Assembly: GCA_910586765.1 (NCBI GenBank)
Contig: CAJUJJ010000016.1
Span: forward strand, 1 to 64,000
Length of the DNA stretch: 64,000 nucleotides
Direction of reading: 5' to 3'
DNA from: an uncultured Clostridia bacterium
Lineage (GTDB): Bacteria; Bacillota; Clostridia; Lachnospirales; Anaerotignaceae
A model generated the notes under the pieces. It searched no databases. It saw only the letters and a program-made list of their open reading frames with translations, and was not told the origin of the DNA. The translations under genes were made by a program, and so were the position numbers. Shown here in pieces: positions 55,101 through 63,270 of the stretch (position 1 is its first letter; each line of letters opens with the position of its first letter).

Positions 55101-57060
55101 ATATTGTTTTTAAATCACAATATTGAAAACACTCTTTTAAGTCCCAATTTTTTGCTGCTCCATAAATTAAAAATTGTAATGTAAAGTAATTTTTAGAAGG
55201 TATCTTTTTTATTATTTCCTGTAAACATATTTCCCATTTAACTTTTTTTACGGTATGTTGTGTTATATATTTTATAAAACGTAATGCTGCTGTCCAAATT
55301 TCTATAGATGATGTTTTAATAGCTTCTTCTAAAAAATGAAGTAATATATCAATTTCTTCTTCTTTCATTAAATCCAAGGGCAATGATAAAAGGGCATCTA
55401 ACATAATAAATAATGTTGCTTCTTCTCTATTTGTATTTTCATAAAAATTTAATAAGCAGTTTAAATATTTTTTTCCTTTTTTATCAGAGCATCTATTTAA
55501 TACAGATTCAAGTAATATTTTTAAAGTATATCCAATCCATCTTTTATGTTTATCTGTTATTTTATGGTCTGGCTCTATAATTAATCCTAAATACTGTGTT
55601 AATAGTTGCTGACTTGTATATTCTCCTAAAGAAATTTTAACATCTTTAGGTAATTCTTTTCTATAGTCTTCATCGTAGTTCACAATAATATTTCCCATTA
55701 AATTGGCAGCCTGTCTACGAATATCCCCTTCTCTGTGCATCAATAATTCATATAAAAAATTTAATGTCATCGTTTTTTGTTTTTGTGTCATATATGTAAA
55801 ATATTCTTCAAATATATTTAAGTAAGCACGGCTATTCTTCCAATTTTTTGCACTTCTAGCTGCTTCTAAAATATTACCAAAAGAAACTTCATGGCTTAAT
55901 CTGTGCATAAGAGAAATATTATGTTCGATTGCCATATACTTTAAAGCTTCAACTGTTTCATCCATACCTAAAATAGACTTATCTTTTTGAGTTTTAATTG
56001 TTAATTGGTCTGTTGAAAAATCTACATTCACACCAAGACTAATCATATAATTTTCAAAATCTTTCAATTTAGCATATACATGACGATATCTATTTTCTTT
56101 TGCAGTATCAACATTATCCAACTTATCTAATATTACCTGAAAAGAATCCTCTAAACTAAAAAATCCCATTACTTCTTTTCCATTTTCCCAACACTTTGTT
56201 TTTACCCTAAAGTCTGCATAAATTAATATTAAAGATTCTATTGGTAAATCTTCTAATTCTAAATCCCATGTTGAATGATTAGCTGCAATATGACCAATAG
56301 CAGGTAAAAGATTTATTTTGCACCATAAATCTGTATAATAATAATGTAAATAGGGAATTCTCTTTACTTCTTCACCTTTACAACCATACTTTCCAATATC
56401 ATGACCCGCCGCTGCACCTGAAATTAATCCTAAATCAATAGGTACATTTGTTTTTACAATTTGTCTCGCAGTGTGCATTGCAATATAATGCACGCCTGCA
56501 ATATGTGCAAGAGAATCAAAAGGCATAATCTCCTTTCCAATACGCATTAATTCATAAAAATATTGATTTTTTATACATTTTCGAAATCTTCTATATTCTT
56601 CTGCATAATGGCTTTCTGAAATTTCTTCTTCTGTTGCAAATTGAAAATCTCTTGTTCTTTCAAAAGGTTTTGTATCCTTTTCATAATTAAGAAAAACACG
56701 TAAAACTTCTAAATAAAAGAAAATTGCTTTTTCATAATAAGGTGTAATTGTCATTTTTACACTGTCTTGAAAAAGGCCTTTTCTAATATATTGATAAATA
56801 TACTCCAGCCAATCTTGTTGTAATTTATCTTGACAAAAAGTTTCCATTGTTTTTAAACAAATGTTAAGGACATTTTTACAAGTAATTTCTTGTTGTTGAA
56901 TTACAAACTTAATATTAGCTTTCCAATCATCTTGTTTTAATAAAAGTAACATAGATTTCTTTGTAATACGCATTTTACGTAAAAAACGACGGTCAGTTAA
57001 ACAATCAATTAAATTGTGATATAAATCTTGTATAGATTTTTTTTGCATAAACACACCCAT
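52189..57060 (-). CDS. 1,623-residue fusion: HD domain, helical repeats, NadD-like nucleotidyltransferase, GNAT-like and phosphoribosyltransferase-like domains
   Basis: Domains in order. About 1-150: helical. 180-290: HD hydrolase with His220-Asp221 (AAAGHDIGKYG), HIAANHSTWD and a distal Asp (IYADFRV). 330-900: helical (HEAT-like) region. 915-1100: nucleotidyltransferase of the NadD/cytidylyltransferase family with FFPGTFDPFSLGHKG (S-x-G-H for [H/T]-x-G-H) and the ISSTRIRENI motif. 1130-1290: GNAT-like, with VTGLYVSKNTKIRNAEQ. 1340-1500: type I phosphoribosyltransferase-like, with VILVDDLLHKGYR. The combination suggests synthesis or salvage of a nucleotide or NAD-type cofactor, with an HD phosphohydrolase on the same chain. 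The start could be the second ATG (57048), since the ribosome site is weak. Leads a three-gene operon. Cytoplasmic; function unknown. Confidence 0.8.
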   Translation of the reverse strand: MGVFMQKKSIQDLYHNLIDCLTDRRFLRKMRITKKSMLLLLKQDDWKANIKFVIQQQEITCKNVLNICLKTMETFCQDKLQQDWLEYIYQYIRKGLFQDSVKMTITPYYEKAIFFYLEVLRVFLNYEKDTKPFERTRDFQFATEEEISESHYAEEYRRFRKCIKNQYFYELMRIGKEIMPFDSLAHIAGVHYIAMHTARQIVKTNVPIDLGLISGAAAGHDIGKYGCKGEEVKRIPYLHYYYTDLWCKINLLPAIGHIAANHSTWDLELEDLPIESLILIYADFRVKTKCWENGKEVMGFFSLEDSFQVILDKLDNVDTAKENRYRHVYAKLKDFENYMISLGVNVDFSTDQLTIKTQKDKSILGMDETVEALKYMAIEHNISLMHRLSHEVSFGNILEAARSAKNWKNSRAYLNIFEEYFTYMTQKQKTMTLNFLYELLMHREGDIRRQAANLMGNIIVNYDEDYRKELPKDVKISLGEYTSQQLLTQYLGLIIEPDHKITDKHKRWIGYTLKILLESVLNRCSDKKGKKYLNCLLNFYENTNREEATLFIMLDALLSLPLDLMKEEEIDILLHFLEEAIKTSSIEIWTAALRFIKYITQHTVKKVKWEICLQEIIKKIPSKNYFTLQFLIYGAAKNWDLKECFQYCDLKTIYEENSIVSEIFLENTKVATPWIIKSVNIEWLLDRVDLDKDMSVLQIATHFSNLVKVSERVAVRHNAGNALVKIAPLLTLAQRNEIVIELTKGLEIGEYEFSKYIPQYLGEFALYLHPDELDEFISDLKRLLISTNARVVCLTLDTLGIILQHYGVYKQHFQENNQKYEERKKIILGMILGGLANYNETVSQEAVLVIGQYLFGSTLLSLKEKKDVFKMMAKKITTLLENKEISELSFFYNAASLNYIYRFIGDYLFSYKKFDFEEPNKVAFFPGTFDPFSLGHKGIAREIRDMGFIVYLALDEFSWSKKTQPHMIRREIVTMSIANEENIYLFPDNIPVNIANPDDLKQLKELFPEKEVYMVAGSDVVENASSYKVPPVEHSIQTFNHILFLRESQTHQKEGEDSNLDSKISGSILKLKLPVHLEDISSTRIRENIDDNRDISTLIDPVAQNYIYENSLYLREPQYKQILHAKTIQIELFERLTYSLKNELLEFSYKHENQEGIRFAMDRPDALFAVIRDGNMNGEIVGVSICCSLTTLKLYQEFKSMEIANHIRENTSGRILLVTGLYVSKNTKIRNAEQILLTETLASALAKDYTYCVFSPEIGFINKKVHIVLEQQGFYQLNEELSERPIFVVDMKNPIAFIQNMETVIKEPFNRNERVLDTLDETHNKLQRAMTQLYPGNLVLSFHSSIMHHRLVELITKANGVPSEPLPVRKLGSAMCVPFGKILRGMVIPNTVTKVLHTEKTYHSELKNFKITEYPNYSPLKNQAKTIKSFHRPVILVDDLLHKGYRIKELDPLLKAENIEIERIIVGVLSGRGKDLMDIQNRKVQSLYFIPSLRAWFVESTIYPFIGGDSVQRKEKLKANLLNSINLILPYVMPGFLKEATKEAIYRLSMTALENARDIMTILEEEYQKEYERNLTLNRLSEVIIHPSCPDKGGCLSYDYHLAPSIYIANDIEKLVRLSGLIK

Positions 57061-57085
57061 TTCTACTATTTTTTTAATAATATAA

Positions 57086-57122
57086 TTATCATTATTATAG
57101 TGCTTTTTCCATAAAACATAAA
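57086..57122 (-). promoter_or_regulatory. Promoter of the three-gene operon with PerR/Fur-like box
   Basis: TTTATG (complement of 57117-57122), 17 bases, TATAAT (complement of 57094-57099). The 15 bases at 57086-57100 match TTATAAT-N-ATTATAA at 12 of 14 positions on the minus strand and cover the -10 box; the same area is a near-palindrome similar to a Fur box. In such AT-rich DNA, chance matches are possible. Confidence 0.55.
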
Positions 57123-57143
57123 CTATTTTTTACAAAAATATGT

Positions 57144-57173
57144 AAAAAAAGAATCAATATTAATAATTGACCC
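57144..57173 (-). terminator. Weak terminator after the carbonic anhydrase gene
   Basis: A short stem (ATTGAT/GTCAAT type, about 6 bp) followed leftward by seven T, 10-15 bases after the stop codon. Confidence 0.5.
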
Positions 57174-57187
57174 TTTTCTAAAATAAA

Positions 57188-57739
57188 TTATTCAATAGAA
57201 CGTAATTCTCCTGTTTTAGGACTCATAATAAATCCATAGACTTCCACGCCGTTATGAATAAGAGGATGGTTTTTAATAATTTCTAATGTAGAACGTACAG
57301 ATTTTTCTACACTATGAAATCCAGTTAACCATTGTTCTACGTTTTTATGAGTTTCATCAATATATTGTATATTTTCTACAGAAATACCACATTGTATCAT
57401 CTTTTGTATTACCTTTTTGCCATCTAAAAGTTGACCACCACAATCATCATGTCCTATTACTATAATAGTATCAACATCTAATTCATATACAGCTACAATT
57501 AAACTAAACATAGCACTTCCATAAGGGTGCATTATTTGACCACCAGCGTTTTTAATAAGTTTCACATCTCCGTTTTTTAAACCTAGAGCAGCTGGTAAAA
57601 GTTCTGTCATTCTAGTATCCATACAAGCTAATATTGCAATTTTTCTATCTGGATATTTTGTTGTTTCATATTTTTTATACATTTCATGTTCTACAAAAAT
57701 ACGATTATATTCTAACATTTTTTTTAAACCATTATTCAT
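57188..57739 (-). CDS. Beta-class carbonic anhydrase
   Basis: Interconverts CO2 and bicarbonate, supplying HCO3- to the biotin carboxylases (AccC and Pyc in this window). The 183-residue protein has Cys39-x-Asp41-x-Arg43 (CMDTRM) and the zinc ligands His97 and Cys100 in GHDDCGG. NAGGQI follows the first block as expected. Small size fits the plant-type-like short clade of Firmicutes. It is 23 bases after the 84-residue gene, likely in one transcript. Confidence 0.93.
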   Translation of the reverse strand: MNNGLKKMLEYNRIFVEHEMYKKYETTKYPDRKIAILACMDTRMTELLPAALGLKNGDVKLIKNAGGQIMHPYGSAMFSLIVAVYELDVDTIIVIGHDDCGGQLLDGKKVIQKMIQCGISVENIQYIDETHKNVEQWLTGFHSVEKSVRSTLEIIKNHPLIHNGVEVYGFIMSPKTGELRSIE

Positions 57740-57762
57740 CTTTTATCACCACCTTTACTTTA

Positions 57763-58017
57763 TTAACATAGATAGTCATACCAGTCCCAGTCTATATCCA
57801 TAATAAAAGGAATTGTTTCTTCTTTTGGAAGTTCTATTAAATTGAATTCTATTTTAAAATCATGATAACGTTCATTTTCAATAACAGCAATACCCGTTAT
57901 AATATAGTGTGTTCCCTCTCCTTCTATAAATTCTCCTTCCAATACAAAATCATCTTCTTCAATATATATTTTATTTATTTCTTTCTGTATTTGTTCTTGT
58001 GTAAAATATTCTTTCAA
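57763..58017 (-). CDS. Small acidic protein of unknown function, 84 residues
   Basis: I recognise no family. It is acidic, without membrane segment. The middle is predicted beta (FVLEGEFIEGEGTHYIITGIAVIENERYHDFKIEFNLIEL), and the C-terminus ends in a striking aromatic/acidic stretch MDIDWDWYDYLC. It has a good AAAGGAGG site and its own promoter and leads the transcript with the carbonic anhydrase. Confidence 0.65.
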   Translation of the reverse strand: MKEYFTQEQIQKEINKIYIEEDDFVLEGEFIEGEGTHYIITGIAVIENERYHDFKIEFNLIELPKEETIPFIMDIDWDWYDYLC

Positions 58018-58038
58018 AAATATAACCTCCTTTTTTTA

Positions 58039-58067
58039 ATTTTATCATTTCCTTTTAATTTATTCAA
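58039..58067 (-). promoter_or_regulatory. Promoter of the 84-residue gene and carbonic anhydrase
   Basis: TTGAAT (complement of 58062-58067), 17 bases, TAAAAT (complement of 58039-58044). Confidence 0.6.
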
Positions 58068-58082
58068 TACTATTTGAAAAGG

Positions 58083-58111
58083 TTGTATCTCTAAAAAAAA
58101 GGTGCTATACT
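58083..58111 (+). promoter_or_regulatory. Promoter of the exonuclease gene
   Basis: TTGTAT (58083-58088), 17 bases, TATACT (58106-58111) with a TG one base upstream (extended -10). It diverges from the preceding promoter. Confidence 0.65.
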
Positions 58112-58144
58112 AATAAAATAAATACTAATAAAGGAGCATTTTCT

Positions 58145-58912
58145 ATGAATTATATCGTACTAGATTTAGAATTTAATCAGCCTTTTCATTTTAAAACAGG
58201 CTTTCAAACAATATTACACCCCAAATGTCCTTTTGAAATTATACAAATTGGAGCTGTAAAGCTAAATGAGCAACTTTGTATTTTAAATAAATATAATGTC
58301 TTAATTAAACCAGTAATTTATCCACGTATCCACCCATATGTAGAAAAAATTACAAATTTAACTTATGAACAATTAAAAAATGGTGTGTGTTTTTCAGAAG
58401 CGTATACTTCCTTTATAAAATTTATAGGAAAAGAAGATGCTATATTATGTACTTGGGGCAGTGATGATGTAAAATCTCTTTTTAAAAATATATTATTTTA
58501 CAATTTAGATGCTACTAAAATTTGTAATCAATTTATTAATGTACAAAAATTTGCTTCTATGCATTTAAAACATCAGTCTGGTCAAGCCATTGGTTTAAAA
58601 AATGCTGTAACTGAATTTAATTTAAAAATAGAAAATCCTTTTCATGATGCACTTAATGATGCTATTTATACTTCAAAAATATTTCAAATTGTATATTCAA
58701 AAGAAAATAAACCAGAAATATGTCAAATTTCAGAATTACTTCGTAATAATGAAAAAACACATTTTCATATGAAAGGATTAGTGGAATACTTTGAAAAAAT
58801 ATTAAATAGAAAATTAACAGTGGAAGAAAAAATGTTAATTAAAAAATCATATAAATTCGGAAAAAACTGTTCCTTTGATATACCTAAAAGGGAAAAACCA
58901 TATTATAAATAA
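58145..58912 (+). CDS. DEDD-family 3'-5' exonuclease (KapD/DnaQ-like)
   Basis: A 255-residue exonuclease-fold protein. Exo I is VLDLEFN (Asp7, Glu9), Exo II lies in CTWGSDDVKSL and Exo III is PFHDALNDAIYTSKIF (His and Asp), so it is the DEDDh type. The wider pattern (HPKCPFEIIQIGAVKL) matches stand-alone KapD-like nucleases of Firmicutes, whose substrates may be RNA or DNA. The C-terminal 80 residues (from about 175) are basic. AAGGAG precedes the ATG. Monocistronic. Confidence 0.88.
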   Translation: MNYIVLDLEFNQPFHFKTGFQTILHPKCPFEIIQIGAVKLNEQLCILNKYNVLIKPVIYPRIHPYVEKITNLTYEQLKNGVCFSEAYTSFIKFIGKEDAILCTWGSDDVKSLFKNILFYNLDATKICNQFINVQKFASMHLKHQSGQAIGLKNAVTEFNLKIENPFHDALNDAIYTSKIFQIVYSKENKPEICQISELLRNNEKTHFHMKGLVEYFEKILNRKLTVEEKMLIKKSYKFGKNCSFDIPKREKPYYK

Positions 58913-58915
58913 AAA

Positions 58916-58961
58916 TAAAAAAGACAAGACTCTTTTTGATAAGAGAATTTGTCTTTTTTAA
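58916..58961. terminator. Bidirectional terminator between the exonuclease and holA
   Basis: A long stem (AAAAAAGACAA at the left, TTGTCTTTTTT at the right, inner TCTT/AAGA pairs) serves both converging genes. Confidence 0.85.
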
Positions 58962-58962
58962 A

Positions 58963-59958
58963 TTATTTTTTGCTATATTGCAAAATTAATAATTCTATCG
59001 CTAATTCGCTTTCCCATTTTCCTGTTTTTATGTTAATATCTGTTTGTAAACAAAATTCTAATGCCTCTCTTAATTGTTTTGCATTAAAATATTTTGACTG
59101 TTGTATATATTGCTTTACCATAAAATCCCTCAATCCCATTTTCTGTGCTATTTGATTTTGTAGTTTTCCCTGTTCTAAAAGCATTTTACATTGAAGTATC
59201 ATACGAAACTGTCGCATTATCATAGATAATACCATAAGAGGAGATTCTTTCATTAATATTAAATTATGATAAATAGTAATTGCCTCTTTAGTTTGTCCAT
59301 TTATCATTTTATTAAGTAAATCAAATATTTTAGTTTCTAATGACTTTGTACAAATAATATCAATATCATAAGATGTAGCTTGTGCGTTTTCTGGTAAAAA
59401 AGAACCTAGTTTTTTGATTTCTTTTTCTAATTGTATCATTTCTGCTCCTACTACATATAACAAATAGGCAGCAGTTTTTGTTTCTATTTGAAATTTATTT
59501 TTTTTACATTCTCTTACTATCCAATATAATAATTCTTTTTCAGAAAGTCCATTCATTTCTACAATATAACCATATTTTAAAATATTTTTATAAAGTTTTC
59601 CCCTTTTGTCAACAGCATTTTCTAAAAAAAGAATACAAGTAGTATTTGGTATTGTTTTAATGTAATCTGCCATTTTTTCGGCATCATTTTTGCGACCTGT
59701 TTGAAACAACTCACTTTCTTTTACAATAATAAGTCTTTTCTCACTCAAGAAAGGAAGCGTATCAGCACTGTCTAAAATAGTTGAAATAGTTTGTTTATTT
59801 CCTTCAAATATATCAAGGTTCATTGTTTCTGCTGATGTTTCTAATATTGTTTTTTTTAACAAATTCATATATCGTGTTTTTAAATATTGTTCTGTTCCAT
59901 AAAATAAATAGCAAGAGGAAATATTATTTTGTTTTAATTGTCTTTCTAATTCTTTCAT
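58963..59958 (-). CDS. holA: DNA polymerase III, delta subunit
   Basis: Clamp-loader subunit that opens the sliding clamp. The 331-residue protein opens with CYLFYGTEQYLKTRYMNLLKK, the degenerate AAA+ N-terminal domain, followed by the delta C-terminal collar helices (AEMIQLEKEIKKLGSF, MIMRQFRMILQCKMLLEQGK, ALEFCLQTDINIKTGKWESELAIELLILQYS). No Walker A, as normal for delta. The ATG overlaps the stop of comEC by 4 bases; comEC-holA is a common pair in Firmicutes. Confidence 0.94.
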   Translation of the reverse strand: MKELERQLKQNNISSCYLFYGTEQYLKTRYMNLLKKTILETSAETMNLDIFEGNKQTISTILDSADTLPFLSEKRLIIVKESELFQTGRKNDAEKMADYIKTIPNTTCILFLENAVDKRGKLYKNILKYGYIVEMNGLSEKELLYWIVRECKKNKFQIETKTAAYLLYVVGAEMIQLEKEIKKLGSFLPENAQATSYDIDIICTKSLETKIFDLLNKMINGQTKEAITIYHNLILMKESPLMVLSMIMRQFRMILQCKMLLEQGKLQNQIAQKMGLRDFMVKQYIQQSKYFNAKQLREALEFCLQTDINIKTGKWESELAIELLILQYSKK

Positions 59959-62273
59959 TCTAAATACATCCCTTCTACAGTATAACCATTCTTATTAATT
60001 GAAACAGTAATGCTGCCTTGTTTTGCAGTTTCATAAAAAATTATATTTTGATTTTGTAATCGTTCTATTGTTTCATTATGAGGATGTCCATAAAAATTGT
60101 TTTTTCCATAAGATAATATTGCAATTTCTGGCTGTACTGCTTTTAGAAAATTTTCTGTACTAGAATATTTTGAACCATGATGACCTACTTTTAGTATATC
60201 ACTTTTTAAATCAATATTTTGTTGTAACAATATTGTCTCATCAATAATACCAATATCACCAGTTAACAAAATAGAAGTATTTTTGGATGTGATGCGTAAT
60301 ACCAGAGAACCATGATTATCATTTACATCAAAAAACTTCATTTTATAATAAGGATATAAAACTTCTAGCTGCATAGTATCACCCAGCTTTTCACTATCTC
60401 CTGCTCCTATGATAAAAATAGGAATATTATTTTTTTGAGCATTTTTTAAAAATGTTTCATATAAAGGTGTTTTTTCAAAATTATAGTTAGATATATAAAT
60501 TTTATTAATCTCTATGCTATCCATTAATTCAATAGCACCAAAACAATGGTCACCATCCATATGCGTTATAAATAAACCATCAATTTCCGAAATACCTTGT
60601 TCTTGTAAATAAGGTAATACTGTATAAACACCTGTATTATTTCCTAATGTTGATTGCATTCTTCCTCCTGTATCCACAATATAATTATGTTTATCATATG
60701 TTTGTATTACAATTGCATCACCTTGTCCAACATCTAAAAAAGAAATTTTATCTTTTTGAAACATATATTGATTACTAAAAGTAATTACTAATATCATAAC
60801 TTCCATAAAAATCATAATACATTTATAATATATATTATTACTCTTATAAAAATAAATCATTAATAATAACAAATAGCATAATATTACTGTAATCAAAAGA
60901 GGTCTCCCCCAAAGTAAATATCCATATGGTACAGATGTTGCTAAAACGCATATTTTTTCATAAAAGCACAATATATAATATACTATTCCACTTAAAAAAG
61001 TTGCTGCTGGTATTGAAAATAACCCTACAATTCCTACTATCATCCCTATACCCAATAAAATACTAGTTAACGGTAATATAATTATATTTACTAAAATACC
61101 TATTACAGAAACGAAATAAAAATGATATGCCATAATAGGAAAACTAACAACAGAGGTTATAAAAGAAAATCCTAATGTATTTTTTATATAATAGGGTAAT
61201 GTACTATTTTTAATAATATCTGAACCAAGTAAAATGCCTGTTACTATAATAAAAGAAAGTTGAAAACCTACGTCCCATAAATATAATGGTTGTACTAGCA
61301 AAATACAAATTGCAGCAATTGCAACATTATTTAAAGCATCACTTTCATAATAAAAAATATTTCCTATAAGCCCAACACTAATCATAATAACAGCTCTAGC
61401 AGCAGAAGGAGAAAATCCTGCAAAAAATAAATAAAATAGTAAACATAACAATACAATAATAGAACACTTTCTTTTATTCCATTTTAAAAATTTTTCTAAA
61501 ATATAAAAAATGTAAAAACTTATAAGGGAAATATGTAATCCAGAAATAGCTAAAATATGCATAATTCCAGCTTGTGCATATAATTCTCTTATAATACTGT
61601 CAATATCATCTTTATCTCCTGTTACCATTGCTTTTAAAATAGCACTTTTCTCAGGAGGTAAAACAGCATTATATACATTTTGAATATTTTCTCTAAGTGT
61701 ATAAATATGACATAATATAGGCGTTTTTTGTTGTCCTATTATGTCATATTCTTTAATATATATTTTATAGTGATATCCTCTTGTAGACAAATATAACTTT
61801 TCATTATATCCACTAGGTATAGAATTTCTTTCAAAAGACGAAAGTGTACCATTTAATGATACTTTGTCCCAAATAGATATTATTTCATTTTCTGGTAATA
61901 TAGCTAATATTTTTAATGATTTTGTTTCTTCTTTCGTTACTGATTTAATATAATCTGTTTTAACTGTTATTTTCTGCCTTCCAGATGAAGTATAAGCAGT
62001 ATCTACCACAGTTCCTTTTATAGTTACTTCTTGATCTATCATTTTTTCAGCTTTTTCTGAAACAACTTGCAAACTATGTGTAATCAATAAATTTCCTAGT
62101 AAAAAAGATAATACAAACATAATAGGAATTTTACTTTTGAAATACCAACCTATTATTACAGATACAATTACTATAAACATAGCAAAAAGAGCAAAATACA
62201 TCATAGATGCACTTTGCCCAACAATGATGCCTATAATCATAAAAAATAAAGTCCATACAAACGGTCTAACCAT
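59955..62273 (-). CDS. comEC: DNA internalisation competence protein ComEC/Rec2
   Basis: Polytopic channel for single-stranded DNA uptake. The 772-residue protein has an N-terminal DUF4131-like exported domain, the Competence membrane region (GIMHILAISGLHISLISF, FYLFFAGFSPSAARAVIMIS), and a C-terminal metallo-beta-lactamase fold with THMDGDHCFG and LKVGHHGSKYSSTENF. I start at ATG 62273 behind GAGGGGA; the extra N-terminal residues of the longer frame overlap the previous gene. No other late-competence genes lie in the window, so active transformation is not implied. Confidence 0.95.
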   Translation of the reverse strand: MVRPFVWTLFFMIIGIIVGQSASMMYFALFAMFIVIVSVIIGWYFKSKIPIMFVLSFLLGNLLITHSLQVVSEKAEKMIDQEVTIKGTVVDTAYTSSGRQKITVKTDYIKSVTKEETKSLKILAILPENEIISIWDKVSLNGTLSSFERNSIPSGYNEKLYLSTRGYHYKIYIKEYDIIGQQKTPILCHIYTLRENIQNVYNAVLPPEKSAILKAMVTGDKDDIDSIIRELYAQAGIMHILAISGLHISLISFYIFYILEKFLKWNKRKCSIIVLLCLLFYLFFAGFSPSAARAVIMISVGLIGNIFYYESDALNNVAIAAICILLVQPLYLWDVGFQLSFIIVTGILLGSDIIKNSTLPYYIKNTLGFSFITSVVSFPIMAYHFYFVSVIGILVNIIILPLTSILLGIGMIVGIVGLFSIPAATFLSGIVYYILCFYEKICVLATSVPYGYLLWGRPLLITVILCYLLLLMIYFYKSNNIYYKCIMIFMEVMILVITFSNQYMFQKDKISFLDVGQGDAIVIQTYDKHNYIVDTGGRMQSTLGNNTGVYTVLPYLQEQGISEIDGLFITHMDGDHCFGAIELMDSIEINKIYISNYNFEKTPLYETFLKNAQKNNIPIFIIGAGDSEKLGDTMQLEVLYPYYKMKFFDVNDNHGSLVLRITSKNTSILLTGDIGIIDETILLQQNIDLKSDILKVGHHGSKYSSTENFLKAVQPEIAILSYGKNNFYGHPHNETIERLQNQNIIFYETAKQGSITVSINKNGYTVEGMYLE

Positions 62274-62283
62274 AATTTTCCCC

Positions 62284-63234
62284 TCAAATATTTCTACTTT
62301 CAAAAGGCTTTGTATAATCCAAATGCCCCATTGTTTCTTCTATCTTTTCTCCTTCAATTAAGAATTGTACTTTTTCTACATTATATAATGATACAAGAGA
62401 ATTCACAATAGAATAAATTGCAATCTGTTCATTAATATTACCATTTATTATTTTATCAATGGAATCGTTGCTTAAATCAACATAACAAACTCCCTCTTTT
62501 GTTGTAGTAACATTTCTAATTTTAATATCTGATGGAAGTATTGAAATATGTTCCTGTTCTTTTGCTCCTAAAATTAATTGTTCTACAACAGACTTTTCTC
62601 TTGTTTGTATTTGGCTGATTTCAATTTCTCTTTCCTCTTTTACAAGATGTTGTTTTGTTTTATCTGTAAAATATAATGAAACGATTTCATATCGTTTTGC
62701 TTCTGGCGAAACGATGGGATTTATCATAGTATTTTCGCGATTCATTAGACCGATAGGTTCTCCAGATACTTTTTCTAACTCTTTTCCTTCAACTTTAATG
62801 CAAACATAATCTATAAAATCCAGGCTCGTCACTGACCATACTATAGCAGCACGACACATAATTTTTTCACCAAGTGATAAATTATCATATTCCTTTGATA
62901 AATTAATTATTGCAATATCTTCTTTTATATCAATATGAAGTATTCTAATATCTTGAGGAACTACAATAGTATTTCCTTCAATTTTAGAACCTACTTGTAA
63001 TTGTTCTAATACAGATACTATTAATTCTTGTTGTGTATTACCTTTTATTACTCTTTCTTCTAAACGTAATTTACCTGTTGCAGTATCATTAAAATATAGT
63101 TCTATTGTTTTTTTATGAATATTCATTGGTTCTTTTTCTTCTGTTTTAAAAAAATATAAAATTATTATACTTATGATAAAAAACAATAAAAGGAAAATCC
63201 ATATTATATACACATACTTGTCTTTTTTTAACAA
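62284..63234 (-). CDS. Membrane-anchored protein with two GerMN domains
   Basis: A 316-residue protein. One N-terminal membrane helix (about 8-30), then two GerMN domains of about 110 residues, each with a strand pattern like TIELYFNDTATGKLRLEERVIKG ... VLEQLQVGSK ... DIAIINLSKEY, and IVSLYFTDKTKQHLVKEEREIE ... VVEQLILGAKE ... VCYVDLSND. GerMN domains occur in spore-germination lipoprotein GerM and in cell-wall LpqB-like partners of sensor kinases; here the protein follows a histidine kinase. The extracellular location is inferred from the anchor. Confidence 0.85.
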   Translation of the reverse strand: MLKKDKYVYIIWIFLLLFFIISIIILYFFKTEEKEPMNIHKKTIELYFNDTATGKLRLEERVIKGNTQQELIVSVLEQLQVGSKIEGNTIVVPQDIRILHIDIKEDIAIINLSKEYDNLSLGEKIMCRAAIVWSVTSLDFIDYVCIKVEGKELEKVSGEPIGLMNRENTMINPIVSPEAKRYEIVSLYFTDKTKQHLVKEEREIEISQIQTREKSVVEQLILGAKEQEHISILPSDIKIRNVTTTKEGVCYVDLSNDSIDKIINGNINEQIAIYSIVNSLVSLYNVEKVQFLIEGEKIEETMGHLDYTKPFESRNI

Positions 63235-63270
63235 AGGAAAACCTCCTTTTGCAGTTTTTATACTGCAATA

